64,000 nucleotides of DNA from Oncomelania hupensis (lineage: Eukaryota; Mollusca; Gastropoda; Littorinimorpha; Pomatiopsidae). Positions within the stretch are counted from its first letter, which is position 1. The number at the start of each line of letters is the position of its first letter. This document shows, in pieces, positions 46,669 to 58,705 of the stretch. The position numbers were made by a program, and so were the translations under genes. The stretch covers positions 36,454,952-36,518,951 of the forward strand of contig CM072519.1 of the NCBI GenBank assembly GCA_036898135.1, written 5' to 3'. The notes beneath the pieces were generated by a model. That model did not search any database. It was not told the origin of the DNA and saw only the letters and a list, made by a program, of their open reading frames with translations.

Positions 46669-47906
46669 TTTCCTTCCTCTCTTTCTTTATTGCCTTGATT
46701 TCAGTCTTGTCAGTCACGGCTTAGTAGTTAGTCGATTGTCTGGTTTGTTGTTTAGTTAGTTAATTAATTCAAATTCACTTATCGATTCAATTCTCTATTC
46801 GTCAATCGTATTATTTTTTTTTTGCTGCATTGTGTGTTGCACATCATTATCCATTGATTCGAAAAGATATGAAATATGGTATGAACGCAAAATGAGTTAA
46901 ATCTAATGATTATAAGAGTTTAATAAGCTTACATTTTAAGCTACGTGCCTCTTATGATCATCAATTTTACTTGTATCAAGCATCGCACGCCTAGATCTAC
47001 AGTCTTCTGAGCTCAGAATGAATCTCCCAATACCAGCCCAAACTGAAAATGGCGTAGTGTAGTAGTTCGTATTCACACAATTCTCCGCCACGGATTTACC
47101 CATTACGCGGTTTTCTCCCTTGTCTAATTAAGTGATTACACGATCTAATTAAGATAGCGCGACTTCCCCGCCCCTGAGGGCTTCCGTGAGTAACCTGTGT
47201 GGAGGTCGATCCAGCTCAGCGAAATATGGGGTGATGGCGTAGGAGGGGGTACACATTACAATGGGGAGTGGAGTAGGGGTTGGAGAGAGAGAGCGAGAGA
47301 GAGAGAGAGAAAGAGAAAGAGAGAGGTGCATTCCTTTTAACTAGTAAAATGTAATCCAAACTTAAAAATAAATACATTAAAAAAGAATAATAAATAAATA
47401 AATAAATAAACAAAAAGGTCAAATACTACTATCTACCGATAGCTTTCGGTGTCTCCCTTGATCAATTTCCGCTGCAAACTGACTGCGGTGATTGGAAAAG
47501 GTAGTGCGCATGATCGTAAAAAAGAACATGTGACACAACGGGTAGATAGATAGATAGATAGAAAAATAAATAAGTTTATAACCAATAAATTAATAATATA
47601 ATAATTGCACAATAATTATAAAGTAATAAATCAATAAATATTAAATAAATAAATAAAAACACAACACAACTAAATAAATAAGTAAGTAAATAAATAAGCA
47701 GTTAAATAAATAAATGTAATTAATTGATTAACTAATTAATAAATAAATAGCTCAAGCAGGGATTTTTCATGTAAGATGATATTTGGTTGATTAAATATGG
47801 GATCTTAGAGGTTAGTCGATTTTGTTTCTTATCACAAAATACAAGACAGAGCGTGGCGGGAGGAGGGGAAGGAGGCATAAATAAAATTGTGAAATGAAAT
47901 AACCTT
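46669..47906. other. No gene seen
   Basis: AT-rich, with (GA)n at about 47284-47325 and (AATA)-rich tracts from 47375. The stretch 47080-47165 contains two TCTAATTAAG copies and is discussed as a possible regulatory element. Confidence 0.45.
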
Positions 47907-48115
47907 GAAGTTTAACGTCTACACCCACCATTGGCTATACGGCATACGGGGATAATTATCCCGGCGAAGAGGGGGTAGGGACCTAAATTGTACGCTGAAC
48001 CACCAGAGCAATCATATTAGTAAGAGGGACACTTTTATCTTGCTTACATCAGGAATCGAACCTGGGTCATTGGTGTGCCAGGCGAACGTTCTACCACTGA
48101 GCTACGGCGGTGGGA
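47907..48115 (-). mobile_element. SINE B, copy B2
   Basis: Minus strand: CCCACCGCCGTAGCTCAGTG with an intact A-box-like element and GGTTCGATTCC as B box, then AATATGATTGCTCTGGTGGT, CCCCGTATGCCGTATAGCCA and ATGGTGGGTGTAGACGTTAA. The best-preserved head of the three B copies. Confidence 0.85.
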
Positions 48116-48680
48116 CTGAAATTGCTACTAGGCTTAATTCAACAAAAGGGATTTCGATGCACCCGAACTTGACCATAGCTACCTTGGATGAACCGTCATG
48201 TCGTCATGTAAGTGACAGCCCAGACTCGAGGAAAGGGAGGGCACTGATTCGCTGATCGTGTCCAAGGGAGATCATCCACAGGAGCAAAGGGGAGATAAAG
48301 TGTCGCGGGAGCATTGAGTGATTGTGTGAAATAAATGAGTTTCACGTGAGTATACACTGGTTGTCAAGTCCTGGCAGCGCCTGTTATTCTCTTTAGTGTA
48401 CCTTTGGCACCTGACACGTTCAAAACCAGCGATACGAACTAAAGTACTGGATCAGGGGCAGATGACCAGGCGTCAGGAATAAGGAGAATACGAATATTTC
48501 GTCTCGGCATAGAAAATGTATAGAAAGAGAGGAGAAAGACAAATGAGACAGGTGAGCAACTACAAACAAGCTAACAAATGTTTTGTGAATGATGATCATG
48601 GTGATATTTGATTTATTGTTTTCATTATAGTTTAATTTATCGATATGTTTCACTAGAACATAACTGTTTTCTTTGACGTG
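48116..48680. other. No gene seen
   Basis: Mixed sequence. Bases 48617-48680 (TTGTTTTCATTATAGTTTAA onward) are repeated at 49921-49990. Confidence 0.5.
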
Positions 48681-48739
48681 CCGTGTTCTCAAGGTGGTGG
48701 CCGAGAGGCGGGAGTCAAACACCCAGCTCGGCTACAAGT
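48681..48739 (+). repeat. Family E terminal fragment E3
   Basis: CGTGTTCTCAAGGTGGTGGC and CGAGAGGCGGGAGTCAAAC to CTCGGCTAC matches the 3' end of E1 and E2. Confidence 0.75.
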
Positions 48740-48919
48740 GGTGCAAACGACCGTGAACAGGATTATCCTGGACCGCGGTAATTTTTGAAGACAGTTTTTC
48801 ACTGTTAAAGCACTGGGCGTAGTCAGTGGCGGCTCAATACATACATGTTTCGAACTGGGAAACCAAGAGGACATGGTTCGATTTGAGCTGTGGGATTTGT
48901 AACGGAATGGGAGGTTTCT

Positions 48920-49917
48920 GGTTCACGCTTGTGAGAGAGGTTGTCTACCTTCCATTTGTTGGTTAGTCTGGCTTGGGTGGCTCTTACTGTGCAGAATCCT
49001 TTGGTGTGGCCATTGGGTTATGCAGGACAAGGCGACACGACATATTTTCTCCCTGCCTGACCATTCGTCTTCTGCTTTTGGTGGTGAGCAGGACTACATT
49101 GTCGGCAGGCATTTTATTCAAGTCAGTGGCAGTGACTAGTAGAGAGTGTCGTAGCACTAGTAGCCGTCAAACCGGTTTACTATTAACAAGCTTCCCCGCC
49201 TTGCAAGGCAACAATTTTTTATGTCCCCTCTGTTACACTCGTTTGGTGTTTTTCTATCAGTAGTTGATTCAGCCCCCATGCTTGAAACCTGATAAGCATG
49301 CGTAACTCAGATTCGTTTATCATTGCAACCTGTTCACTCAGCAACAAGGCACGGAGTCGTCGTATGAAGTTTCCCAACTTTATTCAGCGTACATCAACAA
49401 CTGCATACAATCGCTCAATTACTTTTTTTCTCTCTTCTCTACACAGTGCATCAATTATATAGTTTTTTCTAGACTCCAGATAACGTCAGAATGTTCGAGC
49501 GTGACACATTACAACCAATCGGAATAAACTTCGTCATCACTGTCTTACGTCATACAACATTCTTCATCATAAAAGAAGGTCTCGGCTTATAGTGGATCTA
49601 TCTAGATTCTTCGATGATAGTAAATAAGCAACTCTAGAGAATTCTCCAATAATATCGACCAACGAAAATTATCAACGTTATACAAAGCTTCTTCTAACAA
49701 CAATGCAAAATCAAATAAAAGATAAATACACTCTGTTACTGAATGCCTTGCAAATTAAAACGATCAGATCTATCGCGCGCGTTTCACACGCACCATCGTG
49801 CGCGTCGCAAACGTAACACCCTCTTACGAGGGATAAATAAAAATAACAGTACAAGTCCGGCCGTGTTCTCAAGGTGGTCGCCGAGAGATGGGAGTCAAAT
49901 ACTCCATTCGGCTACAT
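48920..49917 (+). repeat. Family E, copy E2 (split by solo LTR 3)
   Basis: Homology to E1 covers 48920-49195 (GTCTACCTTCCATTTGTTGG, TTATGCAGGACAAGGCGACA, GTGAGCAGGACTACATTGTC) and resumes at 49824-49917 (TTACGAGGGATAAATAAAAA then the GGCTAC end). The 588-bp block 49231-49818 is absent from E1. Confidence 0.75.
49231..49818. mobile_element. Putative solo LTR 3 (588 bp)
   Basis: Starts TGTTACACTCG and ends CAAACGTAACA, giving TGTTAC/GTAACA inverted termini. Flanked by a perfect 5-bp duplication CCCTC (49226-49230, 49819-49823). The E1 empty site reads TATGTCCATCTTACAAGGGA where the joined flanks here would read TATGTCCCCTCTTACGAGGG. A TATATAG-like motif (about 49456) and AATAAA (about 49716) are in plausible LTR positions on the plus strand. 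No coding sequence. Confidence 0.8.
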
Positions 49918-49990
49918 ATTGTTTTCATTATAGTTTAATTTATCGATACCCTTCACTATGTTCTTCGACGTCTTCTCTGACGTGCGGCGT

Positions 49991-50977
<987 letters not shown>

Positions 50978-51137
50978 CTATCATCATCACTACTAATATT
51001 GAGAAAAATGAAATAGGATATTTCATGTCGCAGTGTTGGCCTCTGTACACAAACGTTTTTAGATAGTGCCTTACTATTTTAGTTTCGTTAGCTGAAATTG
51101 TGCAGTAAAATACAAGTTGTTTGTTCTATTCCACCTT

Positions 51138-51168
<31 letters not shown>

Positions 51169-51195
51169 GTGTGTGTGTGTGCATGTGTATGTGTG
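51138..51195. repeat. (TG)n microsatellite
   Basis: About 28 TG units with GC/AT interruptions. Bases 51196-52100 show no gene. Confidence 0.95.
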
Positions 51196-52099
51196 TTGCA
51201 ATTGTACAACGCAGCATAATAAAATTGGAATCATGGAAGGTCACATATATCAGATCTTTTAAGAATATATTGGATCTTGAGTTCTACAACACGCACGTGT
51301 CTTTCCGTACATCTTTTTGCAAGTGCGGTTTGCCTCTGGCTTCGGGTCTATAACTAGAGAATCAACAGAAGAGACAAAACTGTTCCTTGGGGCACACCGA
51401 TGGCAAGCTATTAAGGAAATCTTGATCAAATATACTTTAGCAAAGGGTTGTCGTTTGAAACAATTTGCAGAGTTGATGCAATCGATTTAGACTTGAAAGC
51501 CAGATACAATCGCCTGGATGTGACAGCACTTTGAAGGGAACATGTTGTTAGATGCTCTTTAAATGACTGTCTGATCTTCGCTTTTCCTTGTTAAAGTGGT
51601 TGTGGAACAAAATAATGCTTATGTTTCCGTAAGCCACAGTATATAGAACTTTTGCCAAAGATATATAACAGAGAACGATATTGTTTTGGGTCAAATATTA
51701 AGAGTTCGTTTGTTTCATGTTCCACAAAACAGGGGAGGGAGGAACGTGAGAGGGGAGGTAGGGGAAAAAGACTTTTTGGTTTACTCAAGGGGCGCTTGGT
51801 TGCGTGCATTTTCTTTTACAAATAAAGCCAGAGCTAGTAAAATGTTGAAAATAAGGTCATCTGTACTCAAACTCAAACTGTTTCGAGAGAAAGAAAAGCA
51901 GAATAGCCGATCAGTGTACTAAGACACATAAAATGTGGATAAAGAGAGTGCGGTTTCAAACAGGAAACTAATTAGATCTGTCCTCAAAACATTGGTTTGT
52001 CTTCCAAGACAACCCATTGACTGCGATGTGACAGCAGCAAAGGAACATATTTATGCTAAGTAGGCAGTATAATATATTTGACACAGTATAAGCTTATTT

Positions 52100-52400
<301 letters not shown>

Positions 52401-52477
52401 ACTGACGCTTTCTGTTATATGGTCACTGAGGGTTTTGTATGGTATTATTATTTAGCAATGTAGGCATTTTATATGTA

Positions 52478-53063
52478 CGAGGGTGAGTTAAAAACTAATG
52501 CCATTTTCTTTAGGACAGGTATTAACACCAACACAGGAACATATATCATACATCAAAATGAAGCTAATCCTCTGTGGATCACATCCCTACTTCTCAGCAT
52601 AGTCACAGTTTCTCTCTTTAGCAATGTTCCACCTTCGAATGATAGCATGTATCCCTGCTGCTTTTGCTTTACTGGCAGGATTCACAGAAGAGGCCGGACG
52701 GCCAGAACGGGGTTAATCGGCTACGCTCACAGTTCTCATCCTTTTCATCATTCAGACGACGGACCCACCTGCATACATTGCTATAATCTAAAGTATTGTC
52801 CACAAACACATTTTGTAATTGTCTGTGATTGTTCACAAGGGTTTCCCCCTCAACAACAAAGAATTCAATCACTGCTTTTTGTTGTTGACGCAGCTCTAAG
52901 GAGGCAGCCATTCTGATTTTTCCTTCCGAGTCTAAAAACCTGCAAAGTCAGAAGCAAAATATTGTATAACGTAAATGATATAATCATTTATAACTGCGGA
53001 ATTGTTCATTTTTTTAAAATCAAAAGCTTGTAAATACAAAAAATGGCATTACTTTCGCCCCCG
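52478..53063 (-). mobile_element. Mariner element, internally deleted (586 bp)
   Basis: Left end CGAGGGTGAGTTAAAAACTA then ATGCCATTTT. The right end, reverse-complemented, is CGGGGGCGAAAGTAATGCCA then TTTT. The outer and inner blocks of the inverted repeats match, with a small gap between. Flanked by TA on both sides (52476-52477, 53064-53065), where the uninterrupted family D sequence has one TA. Autonomous mariners are about 1.3 kb; this copy keeps both ends and the two termini of the coding region. Confidence 0.85.
52587..52911 (-). pseudogene. Mariner transposase: N-terminus fused to C-terminus by deletion
   Basis: An ATG at 52911 opens MAASLELRQQQKAVIEFFVV followed by EGETLVNNHRQLQNV and LDYSNVCRWVRRLNDE, the typical first helix-turn-helix (HTH_48-like) of mariner transposases. 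A one-base frameshift near 52720-52735 moves to a frame reading RSGRPASSVNPASKAKA, the linker after the DNA-binding domain, which then joins directly to GIHAIIRRWNIAKERNCDYA and EK, resembling the final residues of mariner transposases, with a TAG at 52589-52587. The whole D,D(34)D catalytic core is missing (about 240 residues). It could bind ends but not cut. Assignment is strong for the N-terminus and moderate for the C-terminus. Confidence 0.8.
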
Positions 53064-53290
53064 TATGTGTTTTGTTAATATTTAATTATGTTTATATTCT
53101 ATTTCGTTTTTCTAAACAGCGGTTTGATAAATTAGAGTACATGCAGCCTCAGCGTCCGCTGCATGGGATGCCTTTAGTGTAAAGTGACCGGCTGGTGGAG
53201 TGCCTTCAGTGTTTCAGCAGATCTTTCAACCAAGTTGTGATCCTAATTCGTCTCTCTGCAGTCCCTGGACTCTATAAACATTGACTAACT

Positions 53291-53768
53291 AACTAATTAA
53301 CTAACTAACTAACTAACTCTCTATCTCTCTCTCTTCCCCCTCCACCACCAACATGGAATCACCTTTCACACGGACTTTGATTTGGCCTCAACCCTTGTGA
53401 TATTTTGTCATTGGAGAAGCTGGGGTTGCTGTTGGTGTTGCAGATTACAGAGGAGCAGGTTCTTCTTTAATTGCGGGTGGTCGTGAACATGATCGTGTTC
53501 CCTGTTTGTTGCTGCAGAAGGGCGGCCCACACACAGCGTACTACACCCTTAAATCTCTACAATCAAGCCACAATGGTCAGCCAAGCGAGTCACCGAAAAA
53601 TAAAAGTACAAATGAGGAACAAGCTTTTGACAGAGAGGAATCTGGATTTGAAACCACTGGCTAGTTCCTCCTGGGAGGTCCCATAAATAGTGGTCAAACG
53701 TGAAAAAATCACTTGCCATAAACAATGGTCAAACGTGAAAAAGTCACTAGTTGGTTGCTTGGTTAACT
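53291..53768. other. No gene seen
   Basis: Mixed composition. A 26-bp near-repeat (GTCAAACGTGAAAAA...TCACT) occurs at about 53692-53717 and 53727-53751. Confidence 0.5.
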
Positions 53769-53778
53769 TTAATCAGGT

Positions 53779-54021
53779 GAATGAAGGAATGAACATTGAG
53801 GTTTAACGTCTACACCCACCATTGGCGATATGGCAGACGGGGATAACCATCCCAGGGAACAAGGAGTAGGGACCCAAATCAACACTGAACCATCAGAGCA
53901 ATCATACTGCTTAAATTGACAGTGAAAATGGCCACTCTTTATTTAGCCCACCACGAGATTCGAACCTGGGTCACCGGTGTGCCAGGCGAACGCTCTATCA
54001 CTTGAGCTACGACGGTGGGGC
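53779..54021 (-). mobile_element. SINE B, copy B3 with 10-bp target duplication
   Basis: Minus strand head CCCCACCGTCGTAGCTCAAG, B box GGTTCGAATCTC, body AGCAGTATGATTGCTCTGAT and GGGATGGTTATCCCCGTCTG, 3' end ATGTTCATTCCTTCATTC. Flanked by TTAATCAGGT at 53769-53778 and 54022-54031, which confirms retroposition and defines the unit as about 243 bp. Confidence 0.9.
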
Positions 54022-54271
54022 TTAATCAGGTAAATCATTGGCGAACAAGAAGAGGGAGGACTGTAGTGTATAACAGAAGCAAAAACCACACTTCGTAGCT
54101 GAGACGCTAGCTAAGGCTAACGTTCGCCTCTCTAATCTCTGCGGCTATGCTGTGTGGGCAAACCCAAACTACTGGAGTGGACCATGTTGGCAGGTTTTAC
54201 AGTTGTCAAATGCAAAGTGATCGATATATTTGCACTGGTTTGTTAGTTAGTTGGTTTGCTGATTAATTGTC

Positions 54272-54978
54272 CCCTTGGGGTCATGAGCAATCTTGTCACT
54301 GTAGATTGTTCTAACCTATAAAGGGAAAAGTAAAAGCCCCAGTTGAAAACCTGTCTTGCCTTTGTAAGCATGACAGTTTCACTGCGGCAACAGTCCCCCC
54401 CCCCCCCCCCCCCGTTGGAGTGCCGGGGGTTTCAGTATAAATAGTATCCCCACTTTCTGGAAATTTAGTGCTTTAAATTCCCACTGTCGCTGTCTTCCTC
54501 ATTTGCTCTTTCCCATTCCTGCTCTGTCCTATCACTCTGCTATACTATCTTCTTCTTCGCTAGATCAATGACCTACCTTTTTTCTTGAAAACTCTTCCTG
54601 GACAAGACTCCTTGTTTGTGTATGAGGTCTGTTGGATCAGCTTGGGAGTGTTGGACGCTTTCTGCCGGGTGGTCACTAGGGCTTCCTATGATTGTATTAT
54701 TTAGCACTATAGGCATTTTATATGTATATGTTTTTGTTGATGATTTGTAATGATGGTTGTATTCTATTTTGTTTTTGTAACCGGGGGTTCGCGTAGTTGA
54801 GGTAAACCCTCAGCCGTACCCCGCGTGGGATGTCTTTATTGTAAAGTGACTGGCCGGTGGAGGGCATTCAATTTTCCCACTGGGGTTGTTTCAGCAGATC
54901 TTTTATGCGGATCGGGGGTTGTCCGGTCCTGATTTGGCTCGGAAGAGTCCGCTGGACCTAAAGCAACAATAAATCAAT
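54272..54978 (+). mobile_element. Family D retroposon, copy D10 (full length, with 14-bp target duplication)
   Basis: Starts CCCTTGGGGTCATGAGCAAT and ends CTGGACCTAAAGCAACAATA then AATCAAT. Flanked by a perfect 14-bp direct repeat GCTGATTAATTGTC (54258-54271, 54979-54992). It contains a poly-C expansion (about 54397-54413) and the TATA-like CAGTATAAATAGTATCCCC. 707 bp with no conserved reading frame. The 5' end coincides with that of D1, so this is the complete unit. Confidence 0.9.
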
Positions 54979-54992
54979 GCTGATTAATTGTC

Positions 54993-56013
54993 AATAATTG
55001 ACAAAAATATAACACACAAGGTGACGTAAGACAAGAAGACATAATCATAATGGGAGATCCCCCGCTGCCCATTCTCCCCCAATCTCTTTTAAAACGCCCA
55101 ATAAAAGAAAGGGAAACATTTAGTTGTCAGGTATGTGCAGGACAAAGCTTTGTATTGACTGATTTTCATTTGTTCGGGGTTTCTTGATTGAGGAACAAGA
55201 AGTAAGGAGTGAAATTCATAGTCTTTTGGTAGAATATAAAGTTTGGTTTTGTTTTGTTTTGTCATGGAGAGAATGCGACTTCCGTCAGAGAATTTTAGTT
55301 TGAGCCGATTGAGTGATTGCCTCTCTTAGTTGCGCGACAGTAACAGTGTGCAGAGTGCATTCTTCTCGCGTGAAAGCCCGAGATTGTGTTTTCTTTCCGC
55401 CACACCCGCCCGCAAAGAAAAACACCGAAGGAGCGAAAAGTGAGGCATACCTTATGCCTACGAGCCGCTACGGAGCGCCATACTTTTAAGTGAAATTCTC
55501 CTTCGCTCGGTGTCCGCCTGCCTGTGCCAGAGAGAGGGGGGGGAGCGGTGGTAGAGGTGGAGTGAAGTGGAGAGGAGAATTAGTTGGGGGTGGGTGGGCG
55601 GTAGGGGGTGAGGGATTGAAATAAGAGGTAAGGGGTGGTGGATGAGGGGGAGGGGTTCGACATAGGGACGTGGTCCATACTTTCTTACGTTAAGTCATTT
55701 TAATTTGATTAAGGTTTTTGAAAAAAACAAAAACATTGTTCATGCTCAGCACTGATACACAGAGGACCTACACTATGTAATATTATGCGAGTTTATTAAA
55801 ACTATAATAAGTTCTCAGGATTAAAGAAGGCTGTGCAACTTATTAACGTTGTAACTATTTACTAGTGAAATCTGATGTATGGGGTGATGCTCAGCAATAG
55901 TCCTAGACTTTAATTAACAGTTGTCCCAGTTCAAAATAACGGTGCAGTGCCAGGCTTGTTATTGTTCAAGTCTGTGCCTATCACATCTTTCCTCATTTTT
56001 TTCGGAGTGCAAT
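54993..56013. other. No gene seen; partly CpG-containing
   Basis: The segment 55360-55520 has several CG dinucleotides (CGAAGGAGCGAAAAG, CGAGCCGCTACGGAGCG), then G-rich sequence to 55665. No open frame or recognised promoter motif. Confidence 0.4.
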
Positions 56014-56058
56014 GAGCATGAACTGTTTTTGTGGGAGACGTGCGCTATACAAGATTAT

Positions 56059-56094
<36 letters not shown>

Positions 56095-56110
56095 GTCATC
56101 ATCATCATCG

Positions 56111-56172
<62 letters not shown>
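56014..56172 (+). repeat. Retroposon tail plus (ATC)n array
   Basis: GTGCGCTATACAAGATTATA (56039-56058), a GCGCTATA-type 3' tail, runs directly into about 37 ATC units. Confidence 0.8.
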
Positions 56173-56173
<1 letters not shown>

Positions 56174-56463
56174 GTGCAGACCTCCAAGGTAAAAATGGCC
56201 ATCCGATGCAATGAGTCTAATATCGCGATGCAGCACTACACATTGTTTTTCGTCTCCACAATGCTGAAAACAGATCCATGTTTGCAGCCGTCTGCTGTTT
56301 CTTAACGGCGGTCCATTTTGTGTAATGGAGACTGAAAGGGGAGTTAATTCTACTATTGTCGGAGAAACGATGATTTCCGGCCAATCCAAAATGCAACTAC
56401 CAAATGATGCAGTACAAATTCTCTTTTTTCTGGTGGGATGTTGAGAGAGAAACGGAGAGAGAA

Positions 56464-56466
<3 letters not shown>

Positions 56467-56536
<70 letters not shown>
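56467..56536. repeat. (GA)n microsatellite
   Basis: About 35 GA units. Confidence 0.95.
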
Positions 56537-56539
<3 letters not shown>

Positions 56540-56749
56540 TAAGTACTTTGAAACTTATATTAAATTTTTTTTGTGTGAATAGAATTGTGATATAAACCGG
56601 ATTTCGTGGTGGTAAATAACGATTTCGTATCGAAAACTTGTAAACCACTCTTGTTGATCTTCGTCTGTGGACTATAGATAAATATTCATTGCCGTTTCCA
56701 TATCCCAGCGTATTGAACAGCATGGATCTTATATGTGTGCTAAATATCC

Positions 56750-56799
56750 GCTTTGAGCTCAGTTTTACTGGGAAATTGCGCTGTATAAAAGCTTTATTA

Positions 56800-56892
<93 letters not shown>

Positions 56893-56920
56893 GTTGTTGT
56901 TGTTGTTGTTATTGTCGTCG
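56750..56920 (+). repeat. Retroposon tail plus (ATT)n/(GTT)n array
   Basis: CTTTGAGCTCAGTTTTACTG and TTGCGCTGTATAAAAGC precede about 32 ATT units and about 8 GTT units. Confidence 0.8.
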
Positions 56921-57632
56921 TTATTGTTTTGAATTAGGATCACCATTCATTTTCCCCATATTATTTGTACACTTTCTGCAGACTGTACTATCAAGTTGGA
57001 CTCGTCATTAATATAGCGCCTTAGTGGGCGTAGTGGAGTTTAAATGTTAAAAAATCGCCTCCAAATGCGTCGTTGCTGTGAGTCACCTTATCTGCACCAT
57101 ACAACAACACCCAAGAAAGACAAAATATGAAGAAAAAAAAATTCTTTTCTAGTCTGACAAGACGTTATTAATGGCAGGGGTATCCGGCGTAATGGATGAG
57201 GACAAGGTTAAGCAAGAAGGGCGACATTTTACCGGAGTAGCGATGCTTTCCCTTGCCAGGCCGGGTTAAAGTATCATTTGGTCCTTTGTTTGTCTTTCCA
57301 GGGCACGGGTTTGAAAGACTTACCGTTGGGGTTTAATGGCGTTGTCGAACGACAAGTGGTCCACAAGAAAATGAATGGACCTGGCATACTGTGAATGCTA
57401 AAGGGCGGCGCCAACAATGTCTTGTACAGAGCGTGACAAAATGCAAAATTTAATGTGGTAAGTGTAATTTGCAAATGGATGTTGGCTGGTTACATAAACT
57501 ATATATGACTAATATAATAATATAAACTATTACGTCAGTCAATCATTCAATCAATCAATAAACAGGGAGACGTAGACTTTTTCGTTTAGACACAAGAAAA
57601 AGTATCCTCGCCACAACCAACAATACTTTAGG
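56921..57632. other. No gene seen
   Basis: Mixed composition. Nothing recognised. Confidence 0.5.
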
Positions 57633-57747
57633 AAATAAGTAAACAATAGTTTATGAAATAAGTAAACAATAGTTTATGAAATAAGTAAACAATAGTTTAT
57701 GAAATAAGTAAACAATGGTTTATGAAATAAGTAAACAATAGTTTATG
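57633..57747. repeat. 23-bp minisatellite, five units
   Basis: Five 23-bp units AAATAAGTAAACAATAGTTT plus ATG with one substitution (unit 4, A to G). Confidence 0.95.
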
Positions 57748-58343
57748 AAAGTAGATCTTGAAAATAATCCTTATTAGATGCGATCCTTTGATGAATTAGG
57801 GAATATTCCTTTTTTATTAGCAAAAGATCTATAGGGATTGTTGTTGGTGCCAGTGGCGGTTAATTTATATTGTGAAATTATGCTAAAGGTACAGATAACA
57901 ATGTCTCTGTGTCCTAGGCACTACAGAATACCTGGCCTAGTTGAAAATCGAGTTAATTGTTTCATCAGCATTAAAAAGAATGCTCGGTTGGAGTCCTCCG
58001 AGCAAACATATGAATTGTCTATTTCATTTTCTATATTGAATACAAACGCTAAACACAAGATATCTTTTTGCGCAGCCTATAACTTCCTCATATCATAGTA
58101 GGAATGCTCCCTAAGATCAGCGTGACTTCAGATTATTGGGCCACAAGAGCCGTGTTGTCGCTATAGGTTGCCTTCCGTTGTTTTGACGCCAAACAATGCT
58201 ATTGTTTACCTAATGTTGACTCCAACAACTCTTCTCTCAGCGGAAAGCCCAAGCATTGCATATAAGTCATACTTCTGTTTGACTCCATTTCTACGGTTTT
58301 CATTCCTGCGCTTTTGACTGATTTATTTGTCTCATTTCCCACT

Positions 58344-58378
<35 letters not shown>

Positions 58379-58447
58379 TTCATTCTTATATCCCCTCTTT
58401 AAAGCCAAATTGAGTGCGAGCATTTATCTTATGAAGTGTTGTTAATC
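57748..58447. other. No gene seen; includes (ATTT)n
   Basis: An 86-codon frame at 57838-58098 has no recognised domain. About 9 ATTT units at 58345-58381. Confidence 0.5.
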
Positions 58448-58705
58448 TCGCGCTTTTCTAGCTCAGAGTTGCTCAAGGCGCTGGTTGAAAACAATTTGCT
58501 GCTTGATGCGCACCAGTCTGGCGCTCCAACAACTGAGCAATCCTGCACGACCAAGGGTAAATATAGGAGGCCCTACAGCGCTTGCTAGACTTGTTTTTGT
58601 ATCGGCACTCACCCGTCCAAAACATGAGCGTCGGGATCTTTTAAAGCATGTGCGATGGAATGCCTTTCTGCGCAGACTAGACCTCTGTACGACTCCTCAC
58701 GGCGC
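58448..58705 (-). mobile_element. SINE A, copy A3 (head missing)
   Basis: On the plus strand it reads CGCGCTTTTCTAGCTCAGAG, TTGCTCAAGGCGCTGG, CGGCACTCACCCGTCC and ACATGAGCGTCGGGATCTTT, matching A1 in the same orientation from the tail inward. Confidence 0.8.

Larger units (their letters stand above)
52404..53290 (+). mobile_element. Family D retroposon, copy D9 (module b, split by mariner)
   Basis: Family D homology at 52404-52477 (GACGCTTTCTGTTATATGGT to GCATTTTATATGTA) and 53066-53290 (TGTGTTTTGTTAATATTTAA to an AACT-rich tail). D6 reads continuously GCATTTTATATGTATGTGTT. Confidence 0.85.

Noticed and set aside
52473..52916. 147-codon plus-strand frame
   Set aside because: It is the antisense shadow of the mariner transposase remnant and starts inside the mariner left terminus region.
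57274..57474. 66-codon minus-strand frame with Pro-rich sequence
   Set aside because: No domain recognised and no supporting splice or promoter signal.
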